35,869 bases of DNA from a bacterium. GTDB lineage: Bacteria > Bacillota > Clostridia > Lachnospirales > Lachnospiraceae. Below the pieces are notes generated by a model. That model was given only the letters and a program-made list of their open reading frames with translations, made no database searches and was not told the DNA's origin. A program made the translations under genes and the position numbers. The number at the start of each line of letters is the position of its first letter. Position 1 is the first letter of the stretch. Shown piece by piece: positions 25,301 to 32,055 of this stretch. The stretch spans positions 1-35,869 of the forward strand of contig JAQYCU010000075.1 of assembly GCA_028724545.1 (NCBI GenBank), written 5' to 3'.

Positions 25301-26614
25301 GTGAAAGCAGGCATGACAGTCATTACCTGTACGCCAGTGCAAAATTCCGGAGAGATAGAAGCGAAGTCCTGTACCGTTACGGTAGTTCCTGCCGTGAAGT
25401 TACGGCTTTCGCCATCCAGCAGAGAGATTGCAAAAGGAAAGAGTTTCCAACTTCATAAAATAGTAACTCCGGAAACGGCAAGCACGACAGCTACATGGAA
25501 GTCTTCCAACAGTAAGATTGCTACGGTTTCTTCCAGTGGAAAGGTAACCGGCAAGGCTCTTGGTTCTTGTACCATTACCTGTACACTGACAAAATATGGT
25601 GTCAGTGCTACCTGTCGCGTCAAAGTAGCTAAACTTCGCACGACACTGAAATTGAATAAGACAAGCATCCGTATGAATATCGGTTCCACATACCGTCTGA
25701 AGAAAACAGTCTGGACAAACAATACGAAGAATCCGTCTGTTAAGTTTACTTCAAAGAATAAACGGATTGCTTCGGTAGGCAAAACAAGTGGAAAGATTAA
25801 GGCAAGAAAAATCGGTTCTACCTATATTACGGCGAAGACAACGGATTCCATTCATGCAACGGCAAGATGCCGTGTTACGGTTATCCGTAGAATTACCAGT
25901 CTTTCCCTGAATAAGACATATGCAATTTGTTATGTAGGAAGAACAACAAAATTAAAAGCAACGGTAAAACCAAAGAATGCTACGATAAAGAAATTAGCGT
26001 GGTCCTCTTCAAACTCTAAAATTGCAAGAGTAACGGGCAGTGGCAAGATTACCGGACTTGCAGAGGGAGAAGCATATATTACCGTCAAAGCAAAAGACGG
26101 CAGTAATAAGAAGGCAAAATGTTTTGTAAAGGTATTAGAAACGGTTCCGGTAACGGATATTCTGGTAGCCCAGTCTGAAATTACAATGAAGAAGGGCGAC
26201 AGGGATAAACTGTCCTATACGGTATTGCCGAGTGAAAACTCTGATTCCTTTAAGTTTGCATCTGATAACAAGAGAGTAGTAAAAGTATCAAGCAAGGGAA
26301 CAGTCAAAGCTGTTGGAACAGGAACGGCTAATGTGACTATCACAAGTTCCAGTGGTGTAGTTACAACGGTTACCGTGAATGTTGTTTCGCTGAACAAGAC
26401 ATCCTTACGAATCCGTCAGTATGATACAGAGCAGCTGACAGTGATTGGTACCAGTGCTCCGATTACCTGGTATTCAGCAAATAACAGAATTGCCAGCGTA
26501 ACAAATGGTAAGATTACCGGACGTGGAACAGGAACGACATATGTATATGCTTATGTCAATGGATGTAAGATGGGATGCAGGGTTAAGATTGTTTCCGTCA
26601 ATACGAAAAAGTGA
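22391..26614 (+). CDS. Large secreted protein with bacterial Ig-like (Big_2) repeats
   Basis: A 1407-residue surface or secreted protein. Residues 9-13 are basic (KKRWK), 14-32 form a hydrophobic segment, and a possible signal-peptidase site follows Ala40 (SVKA before ADYAF). At least eight Big_2-type repeats of about 85 residues start near 651, 739, 827, 916, 1002, 1083, 1168, 1254 and 1331. Each has the pattern of a basic strand, then WSSSD/N-ATV, then G-V/I-TG...G-T-ITC. More divergent repeats fill 45-650. No LPXTG signal, S-layer homology or other anchor is seen; the protein ends VSVNTKK. The N-terminal half is acid-leaning, while residues ~1000-1407 are strongly basic. It has its own promoter and terminator. 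Adhesin or wall-associated scaffold roles are inferred only. Confidence 0.9.
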   Translation: MSRIVESIKKRWKWGVSIILLFSVLFAGYFMVKEQQSVKAADYAFLDSSGNEISSGGQMTMRRTMDTFSIKGIQATDKSYVWESLNTNIIEIQNADASGKWSGTSARLKAKTTGTVAIQVTVTHADDTTDVLNMSIDVVFSINEFLDGVSGVKLEKLYAADARKSLIMDYQSSVHIGNADSGNDHLKLVFGNGEDADWVSSNKDVIQYNSSTKVLTATGAGPATLTVTWTEGTQSYSDTINVYVRPQILAEDGTVLAGTSYALHTVEVKDGDKIKITVEDDANPQIGTGDKIVWVISKSAGSGSADTVLVRDSLGNHGQDWEEANLYYISSEKAYRIDAMAGEYTVQFYVKGTYKSFADSKIEQSKCDSVNLATKVDCEFTDKDVTLSLGGTYSLSEAFNIPLSVLKDNFTATIQGSGNTYVGIEETLMAVTTKSLGRAEISVKLNSGVATTEIPGFPSGRDTVTVTVTVADTFHLNIAETMIAVGAELDLHGIIGSDAVAEASQFKWTVSSEDYLELSKDEGQYITVKAKKETPSNKPATVTLAWTDTEGVTWVASCTITVTKAATSFSITEKDVKIEVNQTCTLHTDIDSKKANILWTSSDNSLVTVTANDGAVSAEVKASSKVGSAVITAVNKDNDTYATCVVTVTAPITDIKIDKGEKYTTTLASGFVFLKPVYQPSNATETTMKWSSSDETIATVDSTGTVTLLSEGTTRITVQPTNNPNGVWAWCDLTIAEDPITDIETDVTTLNMVKGDIYEVKTTITPENPSDPTLIWSVLQDKTDIVSVDQTGAITAVGVGTATVMVEGTAKTGKPAQAYIEVNVRDRLQKIEFESKNVEVPVKSSLQLNVLFTPSENVNKTLHFASADEELATVTDDGVVTGVQEGIVLITCWAEDIGKQNPIQCLVTVTKEVIPATGFEISPTNKTVMVGYSFNIEPIFTPENTSDQTVIYKSMNESVAKVDENGKVTGVKAGMTVITCTPVQNSGEIEAKSCTVTVVPAVKLRLSPSSREIAKGKSFQLHKIVTPETASTTATWKSSNSKIATVSSSGKVTGKALGSCTITCTLTKYGVSATCRVKVAKLRTTLKLNKTSIRMNIGSTYRLKKTVWTNNTKNPSVKFTSKNKRIASVGKTSGKIKARKIGSTYITAKTTDSIHATARCRVTVIRRITSLSLNKTYAICYVGRTTKLKATVKPKNATIKKLAWSSSNSKIARVTGSGKITGLAEGEAYITVKAKDGSNKKAKCFVKVLETVPVTDILVAQSEITMKKGDRDKLSYTVLPSENSDSFKFASDNKRVVKVSSKGTVKAVGTGTANVTITSSSGVVTTVTVNVVSLNKTSLRIRQYDTEQLTVIGTSAPITWYSANNRIASVTNGKITGRGTGTTYVYAYVNGCKMGCRVKIVSVNTKK

Positions 26615-26693
26615 TAAACAAAGTTAGGAAGACATATGAAGTGAAAACAAACGTCAGACTTCATAATCGGCAAAAACGAGAAAGAAAATGAAT

Positions 26694-26756
26694 AAAAGGT
26701 ATTGGAGCAATTCGGAAATTGTTTTATAATAGAGTTGCCCCAATACCTTTTTTGGT
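26694..26756 (+). terminator. Strong terminator of the Ig-like repeat gene
   Basis: AAAAGGTATTGGAGCAA (26694-26710) pairs with TTGCCCCAATACCTTTT (26735-26751) with one mismatch, followed by TT. Confidence 0.88.
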
Positions 26757-26760
26757 GTTA

Positions 26761-26836
26761 AAGCAGGCGTGACGGATTTGTTTTCCTTGTAAGAGATAAA
26801 GCAGACGTGAGCGTTTTGCTTTCACGGAAGGGATGG
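26761..26836. repeat. Decayed tandem repeat, period 38, upstream of recN
   Basis: AAGCAGGCGTGA at 26761 recurs as AAGCAGACGTGA at 26799, and the flanking bases align over about 38 positions with mismatches. Confidence 0.6.
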
Positions 26837-26887
26837 AGGCAGATGCGTGGGGGCATCATCTTACAGGCAAAAGAAAGGAGAAATAGA

Positions 26888-28570
26888 TTGTTACTGAATT
26901 TGCATGTAAAAAATCTTGCAATCATTGATGAAATTGAGGTTGATTTTACCAATCATTTAAATGTACTGACGGGAGAAACTGGTGCAGGAAAATCAATTAT
27001 CATTGGTTCCATTAATATTGCATTGGGTGGAAAAGTTTCAAAGGATATGATACAAAAAGGGGCTGAGTTTGCGTTAGTGGAATTGCTCTTTTCGGTAGAA
27101 GAGGAGAAGACGAGGAAAAAAATCGAACAGCTGGGTGTCAGTTTTGAAGATGATACGCTTTTGATTTCAAGAAAGATGACGCAGACACGAACCATAAACC
27201 GTATTAACGGAGAGAGCGTGACTGTTGCCATGATTAAAAAAGTGGCAGATTTGCTGATTGATATTCATGGGCAGAATGAGCAGCAATCACTGCTTCATAA
27301 GGCAAAGCATCTGGAAATTGTTGACCGTTATGCAAAAGAGCAGATGCAGGGAAAAGAGGAAGAACTGGCACAGACATATTATGAATATAAGAAATTATCG
27401 GAAGAGCTGGCGCAGAATGAAGTTCCGGAGGAGGAGCGTCTGAGAGAAATTTCTTTTATGCAGTATGAATTAGAAGAAATCGAAAATGCCAAACTGGTAT
27501 CAGGCGAAGAGGAAGAACTGGCGCAGGAATACCGTCGATTGTCAAATGCAGCTGATATTGCACAGGGACTTTCGGAGGTGTATGAGATGACAAGCCGGGA
27601 AAGTGGCTCTGTATCGGACAAACTGAGTGAAAGTATACGGGTATTGTCAAGGATAGCCGAATATGATGATACGATAGCTGAGTTTTTGAATCAGTTATCC
27701 GACATTGATAATTTAGTTACGGATGTAAACCGGGATATTTCTGCGTATATGGATGAATTTGATACCGGAACAGAAGAATTTGATGCAATTGAAAAGCGTC
27801 TTGATTTTGTCAGGGGTATCAAAGCAAAGTATGGCGCAACGACAGAGCAGGTACTTGCCTATGCACAGGAACTTCGTGAAAAACTGCAGAAGTATCAGGA
27901 ATATGATGATTATCGTAATGAACTTCGTAAAAAGATAGAGGCAGAAGAGAAAAAACTGAAAACTTTGTCAAAAGAAGTATCAGATATCCGTAAAAAATGT
28001 GCTGCCGTTTTGGAAAAAGAGATTACGGAAGCACTCATTGACTTGAATTTCCTGCAGGTGCGTTTTGCAATAGAAGTAAGAGAAAAAGAAACCTATTCGG
28101 CAAATGGTATGGATGATATCGAATTTATGATATCTACAAATCCGGGGCAGGATTTACGACCACTGGGCAGTGCTGCATCCGGTGGTGAACTTTCCCGTGT
28201 GATGCTGGCAGTCAAAGCTGTGTTAGCTGAGCATGATGAAATCGGCACGATGATATTTGATGAAATTGATGTGGGAATCAGTGGAAGAACGGCACAGATG
28301 GTCGCAGAAAAGATGGCATTGATAGGAAGAAAACATCAGGTTATCTGCATTTCCCATCTGGCACAGATTGCTGCAATGGCTGATACGCAATATCTGATAG
28401 AAAAAGAAAATCAGAAAGAGCATACAAATTCTCAGATACACAGGCTGAATCAGGAAGAGTCGGTGCAGGAGCTGGCACGTATTCTGGGTGGTGCGCAGAT
28501 AACGGATGCTGTATTGCAGAATGCCCGTGAGATGAAAGAACTGGCCTGTCGGGTGAAAGAAGAGATGTAG
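26888..28570 (+). CDS. recN: DNA repair protein RecN
   Basis: An SMC-like ATPase acting early at double-strand breaks. The start is TTG at 26888, seven bases after AAAGGAG, giving MLLNLHVKNLAIIDEIEVDF, the standard RecN beginning. The longer frame from 26807 adds unrelated residues. The 560 residues hold the P-loop GETGAGKSI (29-37), a long coiled coil, the ABC signature ASGGELSRVMLA and the Walker B GTMIFDEIDVGISG. The C-terminus ends RVKEEM. A decayed duplication of its stop region follows, then a terminator. Confidence 0.96.
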   Translation: MLLNLHVKNLAIIDEIEVDFTNHLNVLTGETGAGKSIIIGSINIALGGKVSKDMIQKGAEFALVELLFSVEEEKTRKKIEQLGVSFEDDTLLISRKMTQTRTINRINGESVTVAMIKKVADLLIDIHGQNEQQSLLHKAKHLEIVDRYAKEQMQGKEEELAQTYYEYKKLSEELAQNEVPEEERLREISFMQYELEEIENAKLVSGEEEELAQEYRRLSNAADIAQGLSEVYEMTSRESGSVSDKLSESIRVLSRIAEYDDTIAEFLNQLSDIDNLVTDVNRDISAYMDEFDTGTEEFDAIEKRLDFVRGIKAKYGATTEQVLAYAQELREKLQKYQEYDDYRNELRKKIEAEEKKLKTLSKEVSDIRKKCAAVLEKEITEALIDLNFLQVRFAIEVREKETYSANGMDDIEFMISTNPGQDLRPLGSAASGGELSRVMLAVKAVLAEHDEIGTMIFDEIDVGISGRTAQMVAEKMALIGRKHQVICISHLAQIAAMADTQYLIEKENQKEHTNSQIHRLNQEESVQELARILGGAQITDAVLQNAREMKELACRVKEEM

Positions 28571-28680
28571 CGAAAATAAAGCAAAAAGCAAAAGAAGTGA
28601 GATAAAATAAAAAGCGAATAGAGCGAAAAGCAAAAAGAAGAGAGATAAAGCGAAAAGCAAAAGACGAGAAAAACAAGTAA
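28555..28680 (+). repeat. Purine-rich degenerate repeats after recN
   Basis: Variants of AAGAAGAGATGTAGCGAAAA (the recN end) recur near 28590 (AAGAAGTGAGATAAAATAAAA) and 28637 (AAGAAGAGAGATAAAGCGAAAA). It is a purine-rich spacer like the one at 2863-2960, and no ORF on the plus strand is convincing. Confidence 0.6.
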
Positions 28681-28688
28681 ACGAAAAA

Positions 28689-28718
28689 TGAATAAAACGA
28701 AAAGACTGGTATATGATA
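28689..28718 (+). promoter_or_regulatory. Possible forespore (sigma-G/F) promoter of spoIVB
   Basis: TGAATA (28689-28694) and TATGATA (28712-28718) are 17 bases apart, resembling the sigma-G consensus. spoIVB is forespore-transcribed in B. subtilis. The -10 lies inside the recN terminator stem, so the start site would fall in the middle of the hairpin. Confidence 0.4.
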
Positions 28719-28739
28719 ACAAATATACCAGTTTTTTTA
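28705..28739 (+). terminator. Terminator between recN and spoIVB
   Basis: ACTGGTATAT (28705-28714) pairs perfectly with ATATACCAGT (28723-28732), followed by seven T. A second perfect hairpin, GACGGAT (28743-28749) / ATCCGTC (28756-28762), follows before the spoIVB ribosome site. Confidence 0.85.
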
Positions 28740-28786
28740 TTAGACGGATGTTCCTATCCGTCAAAATTATATAGTTGGAGATGGCA

Positions 28787-30184
28787 ATGACGGAGAAAAC
28801 AAAGAAGACAGGCAGACAGAAAAGCAAGTGTCAGACAGACAGGATAATCCTACAAAGAAGAAAACGATATCGTCTTTTTCTTTGTTTTTTGCTGCTGATT
28901 AATATTGGGGTTATTAGTGCCTGGTATTGGAAAAAAATGGATGATAAGGTGGCTAATCATATTTATCTTTATCAGAATCAGCAGGTTGATATTAATTGGG
29001 ATGTGCCCTTAGAAGGCAGCTTAAAAGAGGCACAGGATGTAATTGCAATCAGAAATGCAGGCAGTGCAGAAGCAGTAGTCAAAAATGCAAATCATGCAGG
29101 AAATACAATTAACAATGCGAACAGTGCAGAAAAAATGAAGCAGTCTTTTCAGCTAAACCATCCGGTTACTGTGACAGCAAGTACATTAGGCAGTTATCAG
29201 GCAGAACTGAAACTATTTGGTATTATTCCTTATAAAAGTATTCAGTTTGATGTAATTGAAGAAGCAAAAGTAATGCCGTCAGGAAGGGCAGTCGGGCTGT
29301 ATCTGCAGTCAGATGGCATTATGGTGCTGGGAACATCACAAATTGATGGAAAAGATGGATTTTCTTATGAACCGGCAAAAGATATTCTGCAACCGGGAGA
29401 TGTTATTTTGAAAGTGAACGGTACAGCAGTTGGGACAATTGACCAGGTGGCAGAAAAATTGCAGCAGGGCAAAGAAAAAAAGGTAAAACTGGAAATCAGG
29501 AGAGGCAAGAATAAACTGTATCTTAAATTAGACAAGATATTGGCGCAGGACGGGCAGTACAAAATAGGTGTATGGCTGCGTGAAGATACAGAAGGAATCG
29601 GAACATTATCTTTTATAACAGAGAAAAACCAGTTTGCTGCGCTAGGACACGGCATTGCTGATGTCGATACAGGAAAACTGATTTCATTGCGCAAGGGCCT
29701 GATGTATCTGGCAAAAATTGAGGGCATCCGGAAAGGCAAATCAGGCAGTCCCGGGGAACTGGAAGGAAGTGTTAATTTGAGTTCTGTAAACTGCATTGGA
29801 AAAATAGAGAGCAACACGGCGTTAGGGATAACAGGGACGATAATTGGAAAGGATGTTTCCTATCGAGAAAAAGAGGCACTTCCGGTTGGGCTGAAGCAGG
29901 AAGTAAAAGAAGGGAAAGCATGGATATTGTGCCAGCTGGGTGATACCGTGGAACGGTTTGAAGTGACAATCGAAAAGATAAATGTTAATTCACGTGACAA
30001 CAAAGGAATGGTCATTCGCGTAACAGACAAGAAGCTGATTCGGAAAACAGGAGGCATTGTGCAGGGAATGAGTGGCAGCCCGATTATGCAGAACGGGAAA
30101 GTTATCGGTGCTATCACGCACGTATTTGTCAATGAACCGACGAAAGGGTATGGGACGTTTATAGAAAATATGCTGGGAGAGTGA
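28787..30184 (+). CDS. spoIVB: SpoIVB signalling serine protease
   Basis: Made in the forespore and secreted to the intermembrane space, where it starts pro-sigma-K processing through SpoIVFA. The ATG at 28787 has GGAG six bases upstream (28781 and TTG 28775 are alternatives). The 465 residues include a membrane anchor (29-48), a PDZ domain near 150-240 (YLQSDGIMVLG, LQPGDVILKVNGT) and the S55 peptidase domain with His near 288 in AALGHGIAD and Ser near 431 in GGIVQGMSGSPI. Residues ~88-115 hold an Asn/Ala-rich insertion (RNAGSAEAVVKNANHAGNT). spo0A, its near-universal next gene, is absent. Confidence 0.95.
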   Translation: MTEKTKKTGRQKSKCQTDRIILQRRKRYRLFLCFLLLINIGVISAWYWKKMDDKVANHIYLYQNQQVDINWDVPLEGSLKEAQDVIAIRNAGSAEAVVKNANHAGNTINNANSAEKMKQSFQLNHPVTVTASTLGSYQAELKLFGIIPYKSIQFDVIEEAKVMPSGRAVGLYLQSDGIMVLGTSQIDGKDGFSYEPAKDILQPGDVILKVNGTAVGTIDQVAEKLQQGKEKKVKLEIRRGKNKLYLKLDKILAQDGQYKIGVWLREDTEGIGTLSFITEKNQFAALGHGIADVDTGKLISLRKGLMYLAKIEGIRKGKSGSPGELEGSVNLSSVNCIGKIESNTALGITGTIIGKDVSYREKEALPVGLKQEVKEGKAWILCQLGDTVERFEVTIEKINVNSRDNKGMVIRVTDKKLIRKTGGIVQGMSGSPIMQNGKVIGAITHVFVNEPTKGYGTFIENMLGE

Positions 30185-30233
30185 GTTATACGGTGGGATG
30201 AGAAAAAGAATGCGGCTTAAAAAATAGCAATGT

Positions 30234-30251
30234 ATTTGACGCACGTCAAAT
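30234..30251. promoter_or_regulatory. Palindromic operator copy 1
   Basis: ATTTGACGCACGTCAAAT has 8-base arms around a central CA. It overlaps the -35 box (TTGACG, 30236-30241) of the promoter for the HipA-like pair. An identical second copy lies 41 bases downstream. Confidence 0.9.
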
Positions 30252-30264
30252 AAAATGATATAAT
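30236..30264 (+). promoter_or_regulatory. Strong promoter of the HipA-like operon
   Basis: TTGACG (30236-30241) and a perfect TATAAT (30259-30264) are separated by 17 bases. The -35 lies inside operator copy 1, and the expected start site (about 30271) is just before operator copy 2. Repressor binding would block both polymerase entry and early elongation. Confidence 0.85.
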
Positions 30265-30274
30265 ATGTAAAATT

Positions 30275-30292
30275 ATTTGACGCACGTCAAAT
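30275..30292. promoter_or_regulatory. Palindromic operator copy 2
   Basis: The same 18-base palindrome, ATTTGACGCACGTCAAAT, is repeated exactly just downstream of the predicted start site. The 41-base centre-to-centre distance is close to four helical turns, favouring cooperative binding on one face. Confidence 0.9.
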
Positions 30293-30311
30293 GCATTAAA
30301 GGGGGCCGATG

Positions 30312-31124
30312 ATGAAATCACAAATCATAAAAGAAAAACAGGATCTTACTTACCTTAAATGGTCGCATATTCGTAGTTCCAGTGGAACTGCAGGAACTTT
30401 TTTGAAATCTGAGTCTACGATAGATGGCATTAAGAAATATTATAAACTATCTAACTTTGATTCCATAAAAGGTGTTGTTGGACATGAATGCATAAACGAG
30501 TTAATTGTTGATCGTTTATTAACCTTGTTAGAGGTTGAACATTTAAGCTATGAGCTTATACATGCAGATATAGATATAGAGGGAAACATATACGATACCT
30601 ATCTATGTGCTTCAGAAAATTTTAAAAAGCGCAATGAAAGTAAAATAGCATTGGATGATTATTATAGAATAAATGCACGAAAGGGAGAATCTCATTATAA
30701 TTTTTGTGTAAGGCAAGGCTGGAAAGAATATATAGATACAATGTTAGTTGTAGATTATCTTATATTAAATAGAGACAGGCATGGTGCTAATATAGAAGTT
30801 CTTAGAAATGCGAGAGCGCATACGCTTAGGATAGCTCCACTTTTTGATCACGGACTGTCGCTTTTATATTCATGTATGTCTGATAAGGAAGCAAAAGAAT
30901 TTGATGTTCTGGAAGATAAGCGTTGTCAGAATTTTATAGGGGGATATTCCTGTTATGAAAATTTAGGATTAATAGATAAAAAAAATAAACTGTTTGTAGA
31001 CAAATTACATGAATGCGATAAAAAATATATATTTGACGGATTAGAAGATATATTATCAGAAACTTTTATTGATAAAATTTGGCGCATGATTTATGAGAGG
31101 TATCAAGTATATGAAAATTTATGA
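30312..31124 (+). CDS. Short HipA-like serine/threonine kinase (putative toxin)
   Basis: A 270-residue kinase-like protein (ATG 30312; 30309 is also possible). The glycine/serine-rich loop is SSSGTAGTF (22-30), with a likely ATP lysine in KKYYKLS (41-47). The catalytic region reads NRDRHGANIEVL (153-164), with Asp155 and Asn160 at the positions of Asp309 and Asn314 of E. coli HipA, and APLFDHG (175-181) supplies the second metal aspartate. Classical HipA has ~440 residues; the N-terminal subdomain is missing here and may be supplied by the next gene. It is AT-rich, with many ATA codons unlike its neighbours, suggesting transfer. It overlaps the downstream gene by 14 bases and sits behind a doubly operated promoter, typical of toxin-antitoxin loci. 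The substrate is unknown. Confidence 0.82.
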   Translation: MKSQIIKEKQDLTYLKWSHIRSSSGTAGTFLKSESTIDGIKKYYKLSNFDSIKGVVGHECINELIVDRLLTLLEVEHLSYELIHADIDIEGNIYDTYLCASENFKKRNESKIALDDYYRINARKGESHYNFCVRQGWKEYIDTMLVVDYLILNRDRHGANIEVLRNARAHTLRIAPLFDHGLSLLYSCMSDKEAKEFDVLEDKRCQNFIGGYSCYENLGLIDKKNKLFVDKLHECDKKYIFDGLEDILSETFIDKIWRMIYERYQVYENL

Positions 31125-31908
31125 AATCTATGATGAAGAAAGTGATATGTCACTAGGGATTTTAATGTATTATGAAAAATCAAAGGGATACGTGATTGAA
31201 TTACAAAGCTATCTGGATGAATGGTCCGCTCCGTTGTTATTTTCAAAATATGTGAAGGAAAACATATATACAATACCGTCAGATGTTAGTTTTTTATGGG
31301 TGAAAGAAAGAGTTATTCCTAGTGGAAGACAAAATATAAATGATATATTAAAGTGGCATAATTTAAAAGAATATGATGAGATGAAATTTCTTGAAATCGC
31401 AGAAGGCAGATGCTCACAAGATAGCATATGCATTAAAAAGTTGGAGCGTCTGCCAAACTATGTAGAACAGAGAATGGAAAAAAATATCGTAGAGTGTGTC
31501 GTTACCGATGATAAGAAACTGCTATGTATATTTGCGGATGATAAAATAAAAAGGGTTGATGTATCGAAGCTAACATATGTGGATGATGTTGATAAAATCT
31601 TAAAGAATACGAAAGTATTTGAATCTGCGAAGATAGGTTTGGGCGGATTTTCGGTTGTATTTAATGATACAATAGAAATATCAGCACGATTGCTGTATAA
31701 AGAAGGGAATACAATTCCTTTTTCAATGAAGGACATAAGGAATTTTGTTGAGAAGAATATATGTGATACATCGGAATGCTGTGAACTCTTAGGTTGTACA
31801 AGACAGAATATATCATATATGGTAAATGAAAAACAAATCACACCTATTAAAGAAAATGTAAAAGGAAATTTGTATATGAAAGGTGATGTGATAAAGAATA
31901 CTTGGTAA
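31111..31908 (+). CDS. HipA-N-like / DUF2442-like / HTH fusion (putative antitoxin and autorepressor)
   Basis: A 265-residue protein; ATG 31111 has GAGAGG ten bases upstream, and a frame from 31093 is possible. Residues 1-112 (GILMYYEKSKGYVIEL, then WVKERVIPSGRQNINDIL and LEIAEGRCSQDSICIKKL) follow the order of motifs in the HipA N-terminal subdomain. Residues 126-202 match the DUF2442 pattern (ECVVTDDKKLLCIFADDK, VDVSKL, VVFNDTIEISARLLY). Residues 205-262 form a helix-turn-helix (DTSECCELLGCTRQNISYMV, then a wing ending YMKGDV). The DNA-binding part would recognise the upstream palindromes, and the N-terminal part would contact the kinase. The domain calls for the first two regions are inferred from pattern only. 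It is AT-rich like the kinase. Confidence 0.65.
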   Translation: MKIYEIYDEESDMSLGILMYYEKSKGYVIELQSYLDEWSAPLLFSKYVKENIYTIPSDVSFLWVKERVIPSGRQNINDILKWHNLKEYDEMKFLEIAEGRCSQDSICIKKLERLPNYVEQRMEKNIVECVVTDDKKLLCIFADDKIKRVDVSKLTYVDDVDKILKNTKVFESAKIGLGGFSVVFNDTIEISARLLYKEGNTIPFSMKDIRNFVEKNICDTSECCELLGCTRQNISYMVNEKQITPIKENVKGNLYMKGDVIKNTW

Positions 31909-31970
31909 GCATTTATTGAACAGTTGTACCAAAGTTAGAAATATCTACACGGAATATGTTACAAAATTCC

Positions 31971-31999
31971 TTGACAAAACTCCATATTAGAACTACACT
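31971..31999 (+). promoter_or_regulatory. Promoter of the TetR-family gene
   Basis: A perfect TTGACA (31971-31976) and TACACT (31994-31999) are separated by 17 bases. Confidence 0.72.
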
Positions 32000-32000
32000 A

Positions 32001-32026
32001 ATAACAGCGTTATAAAACAGTGTTAT
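32001..32026 (+). promoter_or_regulatory. Likely TetR-family autoregulatory operators
   Basis: AACAGCGTTAT (32003-32013) and AACAGTGTTAT (32016-32026) are direct repeats 13 bases apart. The first sits in ATAAC-AGC-GTTAT, a small palindrome. They lie just after the -10 box, where binding would block transcription. Confidence 0.55.
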
Positions 32027-32055
32027 CAAACATAATAATCGAAAGGATGAATACG

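Noticed and set aside
22391-26614. Frameshift or gene split in the giant Ig-like gene
   Set aside because: The frame is continuous for 1407 codons with coherent repeats to the end.
28223-28827. Hydrophobic minus-strand ORFs (up to 145 codons) over the recN end
   Set aside because: They arise from the AAAGCGAAAA-type spacer read as Phe/Leu/Ser codons and include terminator sequence.
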